This document shows positions 8,226 to 16,294 of a stretch of 64,000 nucleotides of DNA, piece by piece; the first letter of the stretch is position 1; every line of letters begins with the position of its first letter. The position numbers and the translations under genes are program-made. The notes beneath the pieces are model-generated. The model had not been told where the DNA came from and searched no databases. It worked only from the letters and a program-made list of their open reading frames with translations. Source of the DNA: Gemmatimonas sp. (GTDB lineage: Bacteria; Gemmatimonadota; Gemmatimonadetes; Gemmatimonadales; Gemmatimonadaceae); assembly GCF_031426495.1 (NCBI RefSeq), contig NZ_JANPLK010000084.1, positions 62,001-126,000 of the forward strand. Reading direction: 5' to 3'.

Positions 8226-8866
8226 TGATGCGTATTGCATCAGCACTGGCGACGGTGGCCTGTCTCGCGGCCTGTCGCGCCGGATCGAACGCCTCCAGCG
8301 ACGCTACCAATGCGTCCTTCGCGTCATACGATGCCGGCGCGGTGCCGGGCGGGCCGGGCGCGAAGGCGTCGTACGGGCTGGGTCACGCCGCCGCCGATTC
8401 GGCGATCGCGGCCATGAATCAGGATATCGGCCAGGATGGCGCGGAGCTTCCCGCCGGGAGCGGGACGGTAGCCCGCGGCGTCGTCGTGTACGCGGCACAG
8501 TGTTCGCAGTGTCATGGGGCCAAGGGAGAAGGTCTACCAACCTTTCCCAAGTTGGTGGGGCGCGATTCGGCCGGCGCTCCAAAGCCGGAGTTCCAGTTTG
8601 CCACCACGAACAAGACCAAGACGATCGGCAACTACTGGCCGCATGCGACCACGCTGTTCGACTACATCAAACGCGCGATGCCCTTTGCCACGCCAGGCTC
8701 GATGACCGACGACGACGTGTATGCCGTCACCGCGTACCTGCTGTCGGCGAATGCCATCATTCCCGACACGACCACGCTCGATGCCGCGAGGCTTCGCGCC
8801 GTCCGCATGCCGGCGCGCGATCATTTCGTACCGGATAACCGCAAACCGGCTGCCACCGCCAGATAG
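8225..8866 (+). CDS. soxD: SoxD/SorB-like monoheme cytochrome c lipoprotein
   Basis: 213 residues. The start ATG 8225 overlaps the soxC stop. The signal ends in a lipobox-like CLAAC (Cys17). The single heme c site is Cys93-Ser-Gln-Cys-His97. The RAMPFATPGSMTDDD segment supplies the likely axial Met and matches the c-type domain of SoxD-like cytochromes (GxYWPxATTLxDYIxRAMP pattern). It should accept electrons from the adjacent molybdoenzyme and pass them to the respiratory chain. The protein is shorter than classical SoxD (about 380 residues, diheme), so it corresponds to only one cytochrome domain; a SorB-like role is equally possible. Its stop codon overlaps the GTG start of the transporter gene. 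Confidence 0.85.
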   Translation: MMRIASALATVACLAACRAGSNASSDATNASFASYDAGAVPGGPGAKASYGLGHAAADSAIAAMNQDIGQDGAELPAGSGTVARGVVVYAAQCSQCHGAKGEGLPTFPKLVGRDSAGAPKPEFQFATTNKTKTIGNYWPHATTLFDYIKRAMPFATPGSMTDDDVYAVTAYLLSANAIIPDTTTLDAARLRAVRMPARDHFVPDNRKPAATAR

Positions 8867-10173
8867 TGAAACCTCGCGTCACGCGCGCTCCCGCCCACGC
8901 CGTTTCTCATCACAAGCGGGGGATCACCGCGCGCTTTGCCGCGATGCGACTGGCCGGGGCCAGTGCGTTGGCCTCGGTGCTGGCGGTGCTGGGGCCGGGC
9001 TTGCTGGCGGGGCTCAGCGATGACGATCCGGCGGGCATCACGACGTACTCGATCCTGGGCACGGAGCATGGCTATCGGCTGCTCTGGATCATTCCCGCGT
9101 CCACGATCCTGCTGGTGCAGTTCCATCTGGTGGCGGTCCGCATCGGTGCAGCCACGGGGAAAGGCTTCGTGGCGGTGGTGCGGGAGCGCTGGGGCCGTCA
9201 CTGGGGCTATGCGGCGGTGCTCGGCCTTCTGTTCGCCAACTTCGGCACGATCTGCGCCGAGTACGCCGGCGTGGCCGCCGCCGGTTCGCTGATTGGACTT
9301 CCCCCGTGGCTGAGCGCGATCGCGGCCGGGACGCTGATCACGTTGGTGGTCGTGCTCGGATCCTTCGCCCGCGTGGAGAAAGTGCTGCTGGCGATATCGG
9401 CCACCCTCGCCCTGTACATCGTAGACGGCATCCTGGCGGGGCCGGTGTGGTCCGAGGTCGCGTACGGATCGGTCGTGCCTCGTATGCCGCTGAATCAAGC
9501 GGGATGGATCGCGTTGGCGGCGTCGTTGGGCACCACGCTGGCGCCATGGGGACTGGCGTTCATCCAGTCGTACGCGGTGGACAAGAAGATCACCATGACC
9601 TCGCTGCGATGGGAACGGGTGGACGTCGTGGTGGGATCGCTGCTCACCGGCATCGTCGGGCTCGCCATCGCCGTGGCGTGCGCCGCCACGCTACACCAGG
9701 CCGGCGTGCACATCGTGGATGCCGGCGACGCGGCGGCGGCCCTGCGTCCGCTGGCTGGATCGTTTGCGACGCTCTTTTTCGGCGTCGGGCTGCTGGGGTC
9801 GTCCCTGTTGGCGGCGGCCATCGTGCCGATTGCGACGTCCTACTCGATCGCCGAAGGGGTCGGCGAGCCAGCCTCGCTGGATCTGGACTCCAAGCATTTC
9901 CATTGGTTCTATGCCGCCTTCGTCGGGCTCACGGTCGCCGGCGTCAGTGTGGTCGCCATACCGGGTCTTCCGCTCATTCCGCTGATCTACAGCAGTCAGG
10001 TGTTGAACGCGGCGATGTTGCCGCTGCACATCGCCGCCTTGCTGCTGTTGGCGGGGAATGCTGACATTATGGGAGACGCGCGTTCGTCATCCGGCGCCCG
10101 CCTGCTGGGCTGGATCAGTTTCGCGCTCGTGCTGGCCTGTCTCGCCGGCATGGTGTGGAGTTGGATCAGCTAG
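8866..10173 (+). CDS. NRAMP-family divalent metal transporter-like protein (variant motif)
   Basis: 435 residues with about 11 hydrophobic segments. GTG start 8866 overlaps the soxD stop (TAGTG). The family signature in the first helix, usually DPGN, reads SDDDPAGITTYSILG here. NFGTICAEYAGVAAA replaces the usual helix-6 region with its MPH motif. NRAMP proteins import Mn2+ or Fe2+ with protons. Loss of the canonical Asn of DPGN and of the MPH methionine implies a different substrate, as in the NRAMP-related Mg2+ or non-metal transporters. Coupling to soxCD suggests, but does not show, a link to periplasmic redox or metal supply. It may be cited as a Mn transporter only with caution. Confidence 0.8.
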   Translation: MKPRVTRAPAHAVSHHKRGITARFAAMRLAGASALASVLAVLGPGLLAGLSDDDPAGITTYSILGTEHGYRLLWIIPASTILLVQFHLVAVRIGAATGKGFVAVVRERWGRHWGYAAVLGLLFANFGTICAEYAGVAAAGSLIGLPPWLSAIAAGTLITLVVVLGSFARVEKVLLAISATLALYIVDGILAGPVWSEVAYGSVVPRMPLNQAGWIALAASLGTTLAPWGLAFIQSYAVDKKITMTSLRWERVDVVVGSLLTGIVGLAIAVACAATLHQAGVHIVDAGDAAAALRPLAGSFATLFFGVGLLGSSLLAAAIVPIATSYSIAEGVGEPASLDLDSKHFHWFYAAFVGLTVAGVSVVAIPGLPLIPLIYSSQVLNAAMLPLHIAALLLLAGNADIMGDARSSSGARLLGWISFALVLACLAGMVWSWIS

Positions 10174-10204
10174 CCAGTCTCCATACCACCTTGTCCATCG
10201 TCTC

Positions 10205-10981
10205 ATGTCCACATCACATCGTGTCGTCCGCGCGGCAGCCGTCATGGCTGGCCTGTCGTTGTTCGCGATGAGCGCGGCGGCGCAGGAGGCGCCAAAGCGT
10301 CCGTACGAGTTCGCTGGTGACTTCTCGCTCGCCGCCAGTCAGGGCAATCAACAGGTTACCACGATCGCGCTTGGTCAGCGATACACCTACACGTTCGCGC
10401 ACTGGAAGTTCTCGCAGAGCGCCGCCGCGCTGCGCGGCACGGCCAATGGCGTGCGGAACGCCGAACTGTATCAGCTCGCGCTGCGTAGCGACTACGACCT
10501 TACCAAGAAGCTCACGGCCTACGTGAGTGCCTCCGGATTGCGCAATACGCCGGCCGGACTCAACAGCCAGGTGCAAGAAGGCGTCGGACTCGGCTATCAG
10601 TTCATCGACACCGAACGCGACAAGCTGCAGCTCTCCCTCGGTGTCGGCGCGTTGCAACGCAGCTTTGTGGGTGACGCCGAATCACAGAGTGACTTCGTGG
10701 GGAATGCCAGTGGCAACTATCGCCACGCGTTCTCGAAGGCGGCGTACCTCGAACAGACCGCCACGTTCACGCCGAACTTCACCACGAGTGATGCGTGGCT
10801 GCTGACCGCCAAGTCGGCCGTTGTCGCGCCGTTGTCGGCGCGCTTCGGCATCAAGGTGGGATATCTCGTGAACTTCAACAACGCGCCGCCGTTGCTGCCG
10901 CCGGTACGAGGCGTGGTGCAGACGGTCCGTTTCAAGAAGTTCGATGGCTTGCTCACGACCGGCGTCCAGTTCACGTACTGA
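10205..10981 (+). CDS. DUF481-family outer-membrane protein
   Basis: 258 residues from ATG 10205, chosen because it directly precedes a clean signal peptide (MSTSHRVVRAAAVMAGLSLF...AAAQ). The mature part is a series of alternating amphipathic beta strands with a GVGLGYQFIDTERDKLQLSLG stretch and a C-terminal TTGVQFTY ending in an aromatic residue. This is characteristic of DUF481 (YdiY-like) outer-membrane beta barrels formed in response to salt, acid or metal stress in other bacteria. The molecular function is unknown. It lies 31 bp after the transporter, and its stop overlaps the cysM start (TGATG), so these genes appear to be one transcription unit. Confidence 0.8.
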   Translation: MSTSHRVVRAAAVMAGLSLFAMSAAAQEAPKRPYEFAGDFSLAASQGNQQVTTIALGQRYTYTFAHWKFSQSAAALRGTANGVRNAELYQLALRSDYDLTKKLTAYVSASGLRNTPAGLNSQVQEGVGLGYQFIDTERDKLQLSLGVGALQRSFVGDAESQSDFVGNASGNYRHAFSKAAYLEQTATFTPNFTTSDAWLLTAKSAVVAPLSARFGIKVGYLVNFNNAPPLLPPVRGVVQTVRFKKFDGLLTTGVQFTY

Positions 10982-11883
10982 TGCATCCCACGATCGATCG
11001 CACGATCGGCAATACTCCGCTGGTGCGACTGCAGCGCATTCCCGGTGCCCACCTCGCTGCGCGCGGTACCGTCATTCTGGGAAAGCTCGAGGGCAACAAT
11101 CCGGGCGGTTCGGTGAAGGACCGCCCGGTGCTGTCGATGATCCGTGGCGCCGAGGCGCGCGGCGAGATTCATCCCGGCGACCGGCTCATCGAAGCCACCA
11201 GCGGCAACACCGGCATCGCGATGGCCATGATCGCCGCGATGACCGGCTATCGCATGACGCTCATTATGCCCGACAACCTCAGCGCCGAGCGTCGCGCCAG
11301 CATGCGGGCCTACGGCGCCGAGTTGATCCTCACGCCGGCCGCGCAGGGCGGCATGGAGTACGCGCGCGACCTCGCCATGACCATGCAGGCGAACGGTGAA
11401 GGACGCGTACTCGATCAGTTCGCGAACCCCGATAATCCTCGTGCGCACTACGAGACCACGGGGCCGGAGATCTGGCGCGATACGCAGGGCGGCATCACGC
11501 ACTTCGTGAGTGCGATGGGCACCACGGGCACGATCATGGGCGTGTCACGGTTTCTACGCGAGCAGCAGGCGGGCGTGACCATCGTTGGCGCGCAGCCGTC
11601 CGAAGGCTCGCAGATCGCTGGCATTCGTAAGTGGTCGCCGGCGTATCAGCCGAAGATCTATCAGCCGGCCGAAGTCGATCGCATCGAGCAGGTGTCGCAA
11701 GCCGAGGCGGAGGAGATGGCGCGTCGATTGGCTGCGGAGGAGGGGATCTTTTGCGGCCCATCGGCGGCCGGCGCGTGCGTGATCGCCTTGCGCGTGGCCG
11801 CCGAAGTAGAGAACGCCACCATCGTGTTCATCGTGTGCGATCGCGGTGACCGGTATTTGAGCACGGGGTTGTTTCCGGGGTAG
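10981..11883 (+). CDS. cysM: Cysteine synthase B (O-acetylserine sulfhydrylase)
   Basis: 300 residues from ATG 10981, which overlaps the DUF481 stop. PLP is bound by Lys46 in NPGGSVKDRP, and the phosphate-binding loop EATSGNTGIA follows. SAMGTTGTIMG and the late CDRGDRYLSTGLF are CysM/CysK hallmarks. The protein makes cysteine from O-acetylserine and sulfide, or S-sulfocysteine from thiosulfate in CysM enzymes. The short C-terminus and GGSVKDR (CysM) rather than NPAGSVKDR (CysK) favour the B isozyme. Location downstream of a sulfite dehydrogenase supports a sulfur-metabolism neighbourhood. It ends 1 bp from the convergent dehydrogenase gene. Confidence 0.93.
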   Translation: MHPTIDRTIGNTPLVRLQRIPGAHLAARGTVILGKLEGNNPGGSVKDRPVLSMIRGAEARGEIHPGDRLIEATSGNTGIAMAMIAAMTGYRMTLIMPDNLSAERRASMRAYGAELILTPAAQGGMEYARDLAMTMQANGEGRVLDQFANPDNPRAHYETTGPEIWRDTQGGITHFVSAMGTTGTIMGVSRFLREQQAGVTIVGAQPSEGSQIAGIRKWSPAYQPKIYQPAEVDRIEQVSQAEAEEMARRLAAEEGIFCGPSAAGACVIALRVAAEVENATIVFIVCDRGDRYLSTGLFPG

Positions 11884-11884
11884 G

Positions 11885-13117
11885 CTACGCGCCCGGCGTG
11901 ACCCGCCAGATCTCGCCACCGTCGGTCGCCACGTATAGCGAACCGTCGGAGCCCATCGTGAGCGCACGGTATCGCGTACCGGGTAGGTCCGCGCTCACGC
12001 GACCGGTGGCGAGCCCCGCGCTGTCGATGGTGAGAATATCGAGGCGCTGGCCGGCCATGACGCCCACGGCCAGCGCACCGTTCCAACCGCGCCACGCGGC
12101 GCCGGTGAGAAATACCAGCGGGCCCATGCCCTGCGATGAGCCGCTGTTCGACCACGCCGGGCGCAGCGCGTTGGGGAAGCGCATGAGGTCCGTCATGGGC
12201 ATCGTGCTCGCATTGCCGGCGTAGCCGCAGTAGCCGTCGGCGCAACTCAGTGCGGGCCGGTTCTGTGGATCCCACCCGCCATTGCCACCGGCCAACAGCG
12301 GCGTGACTTCGTCGCTGTGATTCGGACCATGCTCGGCGATGAACGGTTGTCCCGTGCCCGGACGGAACGTGATGCCCTGCACGTTGCGATGACCGTAAGT
12401 GAAAACGCGCGCGTCGAAGCCGGCCGGGGCGTTGTTGCCCGGCGCCGCGGAACCGCTGGTCGTAATGCGCAACACCTTGCCGCCCAGCACGGTTGGGCTT
12501 TGCGGAATGGTGCCATTGTGATTGTCGCCGGTGGTCACGTACAGAAAACCGTCGGGACCGAAGCGCAGCCGTCCGCCGCTGTGCGAGCCGGCGCCGCCAT
12601 GCGCGTTGCCCGCATTCTTGAACGCGATATCGGTGACGATATCGGTCCGATTGCTCGCACTGCGTTGGTCGGCGCCGAGCACGAGACGCACCACGCGATT
12701 CGTGCGCGGTGTCGTCGCGCTCGACGTCATGTACACGTACACCGCGCGATTCGTCGCAAAGGCCGGGTCGAGCGCGATGCCGTGCACGCCACTCTGGCCT
12801 TGGCAGAGCAGATCGGCCGCGACCAGCGACGAGCCGGCGGTGCCGAACAATCGTGTCACCGAGCCGTCGGTGTGTCGCACCGAGAGTCCACGGCAGCGCT
12901 CGGTGAAAAGCATCGCGCCATCACTGGCGAAGGCGATGTCCCACGGATTGCTCAGACTCGAGAGCACGACCGTGCGCGTGAGCGTGGGCGTGGCACTGCT
13001 TGGTTGGTCTGGCAGCGTGGGCTGCTGCTGGGGCTCGCCGGCCGGACGGGAGCAGGCCGATCCGACGACCACAAGAGCGATGGCGGTGGCGATCACGCGA
13101 AGCGGAATGGTCAACAT
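11885..13117 (-). CDS. Glucose/sorbosone dehydrogenase-like (GSDH, PQQ-type) lipoprotein
   Basis: 410 residues. The signal ends at VVGSACS, a lipobox with Cys22, so an exported lipoprotein is likely. The six-bladed propeller is shown by repeated motifs SNPWDIAFASDGAMLFTER, GIALDPAF, GGRLRFGPDGFLYVTTGD and GRNVQG-like YGHRNVQGITF. These match soluble PQQ-dependent aldose dehydrogenases (sGDH/Asd, Pfam GSDH), where the conserved His, Arg and Trp contact PQQ and Ca2+. No PQQ synthesis genes are in the window, so cofactor and substrate remain inferred. The gene converges with cysM with a 1-bp gap, and its start lies 87 bp from the divergent monooxygenase gene. Confidence 0.87.
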   Translation of the reverse strand: MLTIPLRVIATAIALVVVGSACSRPAGEPQQQPTLPDQPSSATPTLTRTVVLSSLSNPWDIAFASDGAMLFTERCRGLSVRHTDGSVTRLFGTAGSSLVAADLLCQGQSGVHGIALDPAFATNRAVYVYMTSSATTPRTNRVVRLVLGADQRSASNRTDIVTDIAFKNAGNAHGGAGSHSGGRLRFGPDGFLYVTTGDNHNGTIPQSPTVLGGKVLRITTSGSAAPGNNAPAGFDARVFTYGHRNVQGITFRPGTGQPFIAEHGPNHSDEVTPLLAGGNGGWDPQNRPALSCADGYCGYAGNASTMPMTDLMRFPNALRPAWSNSGSSQGMGPLVFLTGAAWRGWNGALAVGVMAGQRLDILTIDSAGLATGRVSADLPGTRYRALTMGSDGSLYVATDGGEIWRVTPGA

Positions 13118-13191
13118 CCGCTCTACTACTCCCGGATCGCGCGGAAGGTTGCCGAGCCCGCGGTTTGGTGTTCACCTTCTCTCATTCCACT

Positions 13192-13198
13192 GGAGGAG
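13192..13198 (+). promoter_or_regulatory. Strong Shine-Dalgarno for ABM protein
   Basis: GGAGGAG lies 6 bp before ATG 13205, the most complete ribosome-binding site noticed in the window. It decides the start of the ABM gene even though the reading frame is open far upstream. Confidence 0.8.
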
Positions 13199-13204
13199 AA
13201 ACGC

Positions 13205-13564
13205 ATGGCGGGATCGGTCAGCTGGGTGCTGGAATTGCAGGTGCAGCCGGGACGCTCGGACGAGCTTCGCACGCTGATGGAAGAGATGGTCTCGAGCACA
13301 CACGCGCACGAGTCAGGCACACATGGCTACGAGTGGTACATGAGCGCCGACGGCAGCCAGTGCCATCTGTACGAGCGTTACGCCGATTCGGCCGCCGCAT
13401 TGGTGCACTGTCAGACCTTCGGCGCGCGCTTCGCCGGGCGGTTCATGGCGCTGCTCACGCCCACACGGTGCACCGTGTACGGGTCGCCCGATGCGTCGGT
13501 ACAGGACGCGCTGTCGGTGCTGCAGCCCACGTATCTGGGGCAGGCCGCCGGATTCCACCGCTGA
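13205..13564 (+). CDS. Antibiotic biosynthesis monooxygenase (ABM) domain protein
   Basis: 119 residues. The strand-helix pattern VLELQVQPGRSDELRTLMEEMV, then EYGT-like HGYEWYMSADGSQCHLYERYAD and a late helix, matches the dimeric alpha-beta barrel of ABM/YgiN-like proteins (usual length about 100). Such proteins include quinol and heme monooxygenases, but no catalytic residue identifies a reaction here. The start is fixed by a strong ribosome-binding site. It is divergent from the GSDH gene, and 11 bp separate it from the DUF4440-like gene. Confidence 0.75.
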   Translation: MAGSVSWVLELQVQPGRSDELRTLMEEMVSSTHAHESGTHGYEWYMSADGSQCHLYERYADSAAALVHCQTFGARFAGRFMALLTPTRCTVYGSPDASVQDALSVLQPTYLGQAAGFHR

Positions 13565-13575
13565 CTCAACGTGCC

Positions 13576-14112
13576 ATGCGAATCGCCCGTACCACGCTCC
13601 TGCTCGGTGGGCTCATGACGTTGACCGCCACCGGTGACGCCCATGCGCAGTCGGCGGATGCGCGATCGACCGATGCCCTGGCCGTCCGCGCGGCCCGTGC
13701 GGCGCAGAACGCCGCGATCGCCGACGGTGATCTCGACGCGGTTATGTCGTTCTGGACCGAGGATGTCACGGTGCGCCGTGCCCTTGGCGCGCCAGTGGCC
13801 GGCCGCGCCGCTGCCCGTGCGGCGTTCGAGCCGACCGCCGGCGCCGCTGCATCCACGTCCGCATCTGCGTCCGCTCCGCGTATCGTGTATCGCCGCATCC
13901 CGAACGAGGTCGAGGTGAGCGCCCAGTGGCCGCTCGCCTTCGAAACGGGCGTGTGGGAAGGGCGGGCGGGATCTCGTGATGGCCCCGTCATCATCGGCGG
14001 CCGATTTTCCGCGCAGTGGGTGAAGCGCGACGGCCGATGGTTGATCCGCTCCGAGGTGTTCGTGGCACTCACCTGCACAGGGGCTGGCTGTTCGCTCGTG
14101 GCGGTGCCATAA
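13576..14112 (+). CDS. Exported NTF2-like (DUF4440/SnoaL) protein
   Basis: 178 residues. The signal peptide has a cleavage site near DAHAQ. The cone-fold pattern is NAAIADGDLDAVMSFWTEDVTVRRALGAPVAGRAAARAAF followed by a terminal GGRFSAQWVKRDGRWLIRSEVFVAL, as in DUF4440 or SnoaL-like domains. These bind small ligands or act as unknown enzymes, and no active site is evident. An Ala/Ser-rich linker lies in the middle, and two Cys in the last 15 residues (TCTGAGC) could form a disulfide in the periplasm. The ATG at 13576 starts 11 bp after the ABM stop, so the two are likely co-transcribed. Confidence 0.7.
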   Translation: MRIARTTLLLGGLMTLTATGDAHAQSADARSTDALAVRAARAAQNAAIADGDLDAVMSFWTEDVTVRRALGAPVAGRAAARAAFEPTAGAAASTSASASAPRIVYRRIPNEVEVSAQWPLAFETGVWEGRAGSRDGPVIIGGRFSAQWVKRDGRWLIRSEVFVALTCTGAGCSLVAVP

Positions 14113-14119
14113 CTCAGGC

Positions 14120-15226
14120 ATGCAACGACTCGCGATTCCCCTGCTCCTGGCCTTCGCGCCTGCGCTTCTGACGGCGCAGGGTACGCCGCCGCACAAAGCC
14201 GAGTATCGCGAGTTCGTGGTGTCGAACTTCACCACGGAGAGTGGCGTCACGTTGCCGCAAGCGCGGATCGTATACGGCACCTACGGGAAACTGAACGCGG
14301 CGCGCGACAACGTGGTGCTGCTGCCGTCGCACTACATGGCCAATCATCACGGCTACGAGTGGCTGATCGGCGACGGACTGGCGCTCGACACGACGAAGCT
14401 GTTTCTGGTGGCCACGGAGCTGTTCGGCAACGGTGCCTCATCGTCGCCCAGCAACACCCCGGAGCCGTTTCATGGTCCACGGTTTCCCGTGACCACGATT
14501 CGCGACAACGTGCTGATCGTGCATCGACTGCTCACCGAGCAGTTGGGTGTCACGCATCTGCGCGCGGTGATCGGATTTTCGATGGGCGCACAGCAAGCGT
14601 TTCAATGGGCGGTGAGTTATCCCGCCTTCGCTGATCGCATCGTGGCCACCTCGGGCACGGCGAAAACGTACGGCCACGGGATCATGCGCCTGGAAGGGCA
14701 GATCGCCGCGATCACCGCCGACCCGTCGTTCAACAACGGCGATTACGCCGCGCCGCCAAAAGCGGGACTCGAAGCGTTCGGCATGGTGTGGGCGGCGTGG
14801 CTGTATTCGCAGGAGTGGTGGCGCAAGGAGCTGTGGCGCGCGAGCGCGCGACCGGGCACGACCTTCGAACAATTTGTGCAGTCCTGGCGCTCGCGATTCT
14901 CGGCCGATGCCAACAACTACATCCTGCAGGCACGCACCTGGGAACGGCACGATGTGGGTACGACCCCGGGCTTCAACGGCGACACCGAGAAGGCGCTGCG
15001 GTCGATTACGGCGCCGCTGTTGTACATGCCGTCGGAAACCGACTTGTACTTCCCCGTCGCTGATGCGCGCTACGAAGCGCAGTTTATTTCGAAGGTGCAG
15101 CTGGTGCCGATTCCCTCGCTCTGGGGACATCCGGCCGGTGCCGGCGCGAATCCCGATGACAAGCGGTTCCTCAACGAGAAGATCGCCGCGTTTCTCGCCG
15201 CCGGCGACGTGCGCCGGGTCCGCTAG
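14120..15226 (+). CDS. Exported alpha/beta hydrolase, homoserine O-acetyltransferase (MetX)-like
   Basis: 368 residues with a signal peptide (LLLAFAPALLTAQG). The alpha/beta hydrolase fold carries nucleophile Ser in GFSMGAQQAFQW, an acid Asp in PSETDLYFPV, and His in SLWGHPAGAG, in the order of the MetX family. Real MetX is cytoplasmic and acetylates homoserine. The signal peptide argues for a secreted hydrolase or acyltransferase that uses the MetX scaffold. Its stop overlaps the GTG start of the kinase (TAGTG). Substrate unknown. Confidence 0.8.
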   Translation: MQRLAIPLLLAFAPALLTAQGTPPHKAEYREFVVSNFTTESGVTLPQARIVYGTYGKLNAARDNVVLLPSHYMANHHGYEWLIGDGLALDTTKLFLVATELFGNGASSSPSNTPEPFHGPRFPVTTIRDNVLIVHRLLTEQLGVTHLRAVIGFSMGAQQAFQWAVSYPAFADRIVATSGTAKTYGHGIMRLEGQIAAITADPSFNNGDYAAPPKAGLEAFGMVWAAWLYSQEWWRKELWRASARPGTTFEQFVQSWRSRFSADANNYILQARTWERHDVGTTPGFNGDTEKALRSITAPLLYMPSETDLYFPVADARYEAQFISKVQLVPIPSLWGHPAGAGANPDDKRFLNEKIAAFLAAGDVRRVR

Positions 15227-16212
15227 TGGCGAACAAGTTCCGCGTAGACTCTGAGGAGCTGCGTGCGCGGTTGCGCACGCTCTTCGGTAGCGAACTGCGG
15301 ATCGATCGTGAGCTCGGACGTGGCGGTATGGCCGCGGTGTTTCTCGCCTTTGATCCAGGGCTGGAGCGGCAGGTCGCGGTCAAGCTGCTGCTACCCGATG
15401 TGTCGGTGCACGGCGACGTGGTGGAGCGGTTTCTGCGCGAGGCGCGCACGGTGGCGGCGTTGCAGCATCCCCATATCGTGTCTGTATACGGCGTGCGCAG
15501 TCGCGATGACGCGCATGCGATCCTGATGCAGTTTGTGGACGGTACCAGTCTCGATACAGTGGTGGCCGAACGGGGAGCACGGCCGCCGGCACAGGCGGCC
15601 CGCTTGTTATCGCAGGTGGCGGCGGGCTTGCAGCATGCGCACGATCGCGGCGTCGTGCATCGCGACGTAAAGCCGGCCAACGTGCTGGTGGATGATCAGG
15701 GCAATGCATACGTGTCGGACTTCGGCATCGCCCGTCGCAACGACGCTGCGATTGTGACCAAGACCGGCCTCGTGTTGGGCTCGTGGGATTACATGAGCCC
15801 CGAACAACGCGCGGGTGAGCGCGTAACGGCCGCCGCCGATCAGTACGCATTCGGCGTGATGGCGTTCGAGGTGTTCACCGGGCGGTTGCCGTTTCCGGGC
15901 ACGCCGGCCGAAGTGATTCGCGGCCACATGGAGACGCCCGCGCCGTCGATGCGCGCGGTGGTGCCGGAGCTCACGCCGGCCATCGACGCATTGATCGCCC
16001 GCATGCTGGCCAAGGATCCGGCCGACCGCTGGCCATCGCTGGTCGAGGCGCGGCAGCGACTTGATGAACTGGCGGACGGTCGCACATCGGGCGGGTACGC
16101 TGTGGTGCCGCCAGCAGCGCGGGCCCTGACGACGCGGGCCGTCGCCATCGGCGTGGTGGTGCTGCTGCTGTCGGCGATCGCGGTGTGGGCGCTGGGGGCG
16201 TTCGGCTCGTAG
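15226..16212 (+). CDS. Membrane-anchored Ser/Thr protein kinase
   Basis: 328 residues, GTG start 15226 overlapping the hydrolase stop. The Hanks-type kinase domain includes GRGGMAAVFLAFD (glycine loop, about 31-43), AVKLL with Lys53, VVHRDVKPANVLV (catalytic loop), SDFGIARR and GSWDYMSPEQRAGE (activation segment). All catalytic residues are present. A Pro/Arg-rich linker leads to one hydrophobic segment near residues 302-325, after which the protein ends. There is therefore no extracytoplasmic sensor domain, unlike PASTA kinases. The kinase should phosphorylate cytoplasmic targets, which are unknown. Confidence 0.9.
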   Translation: MANKFRVDSEELRARLRTLFGSELRIDRELGRGGMAAVFLAFDPGLERQVAVKLLLPDVSVHGDVVERFLREARTVAALQHPHIVSVYGVRSRDDAHAILMQFVDGTSLDTVVAERGARPPAQAARLLSQVAAGLQHAHDRGVVHRDVKPANVLVDDQGNAYVSDFGIARRNDAAIVTKTGLVLGSWDYMSPEQRAGERVTAAADQYAFGVMAFEVFTGRLPFPGTPAEVIRGHMETPAPSMRAVVPELTPAIDALIARMLAKDPADRWPSLVEARQRLDELADGRTSGGYAVVPPAARALTTRAVAIGVVVLLLSAIAVWALGAFGS

Positions 16213-16294
16213 CCGAGCGAGACGCGCCACCCGACGCATGTCAGGGAAACACTGGTTGCGAGGGCATGCACACCATCCCACTGTAACTGGTACT

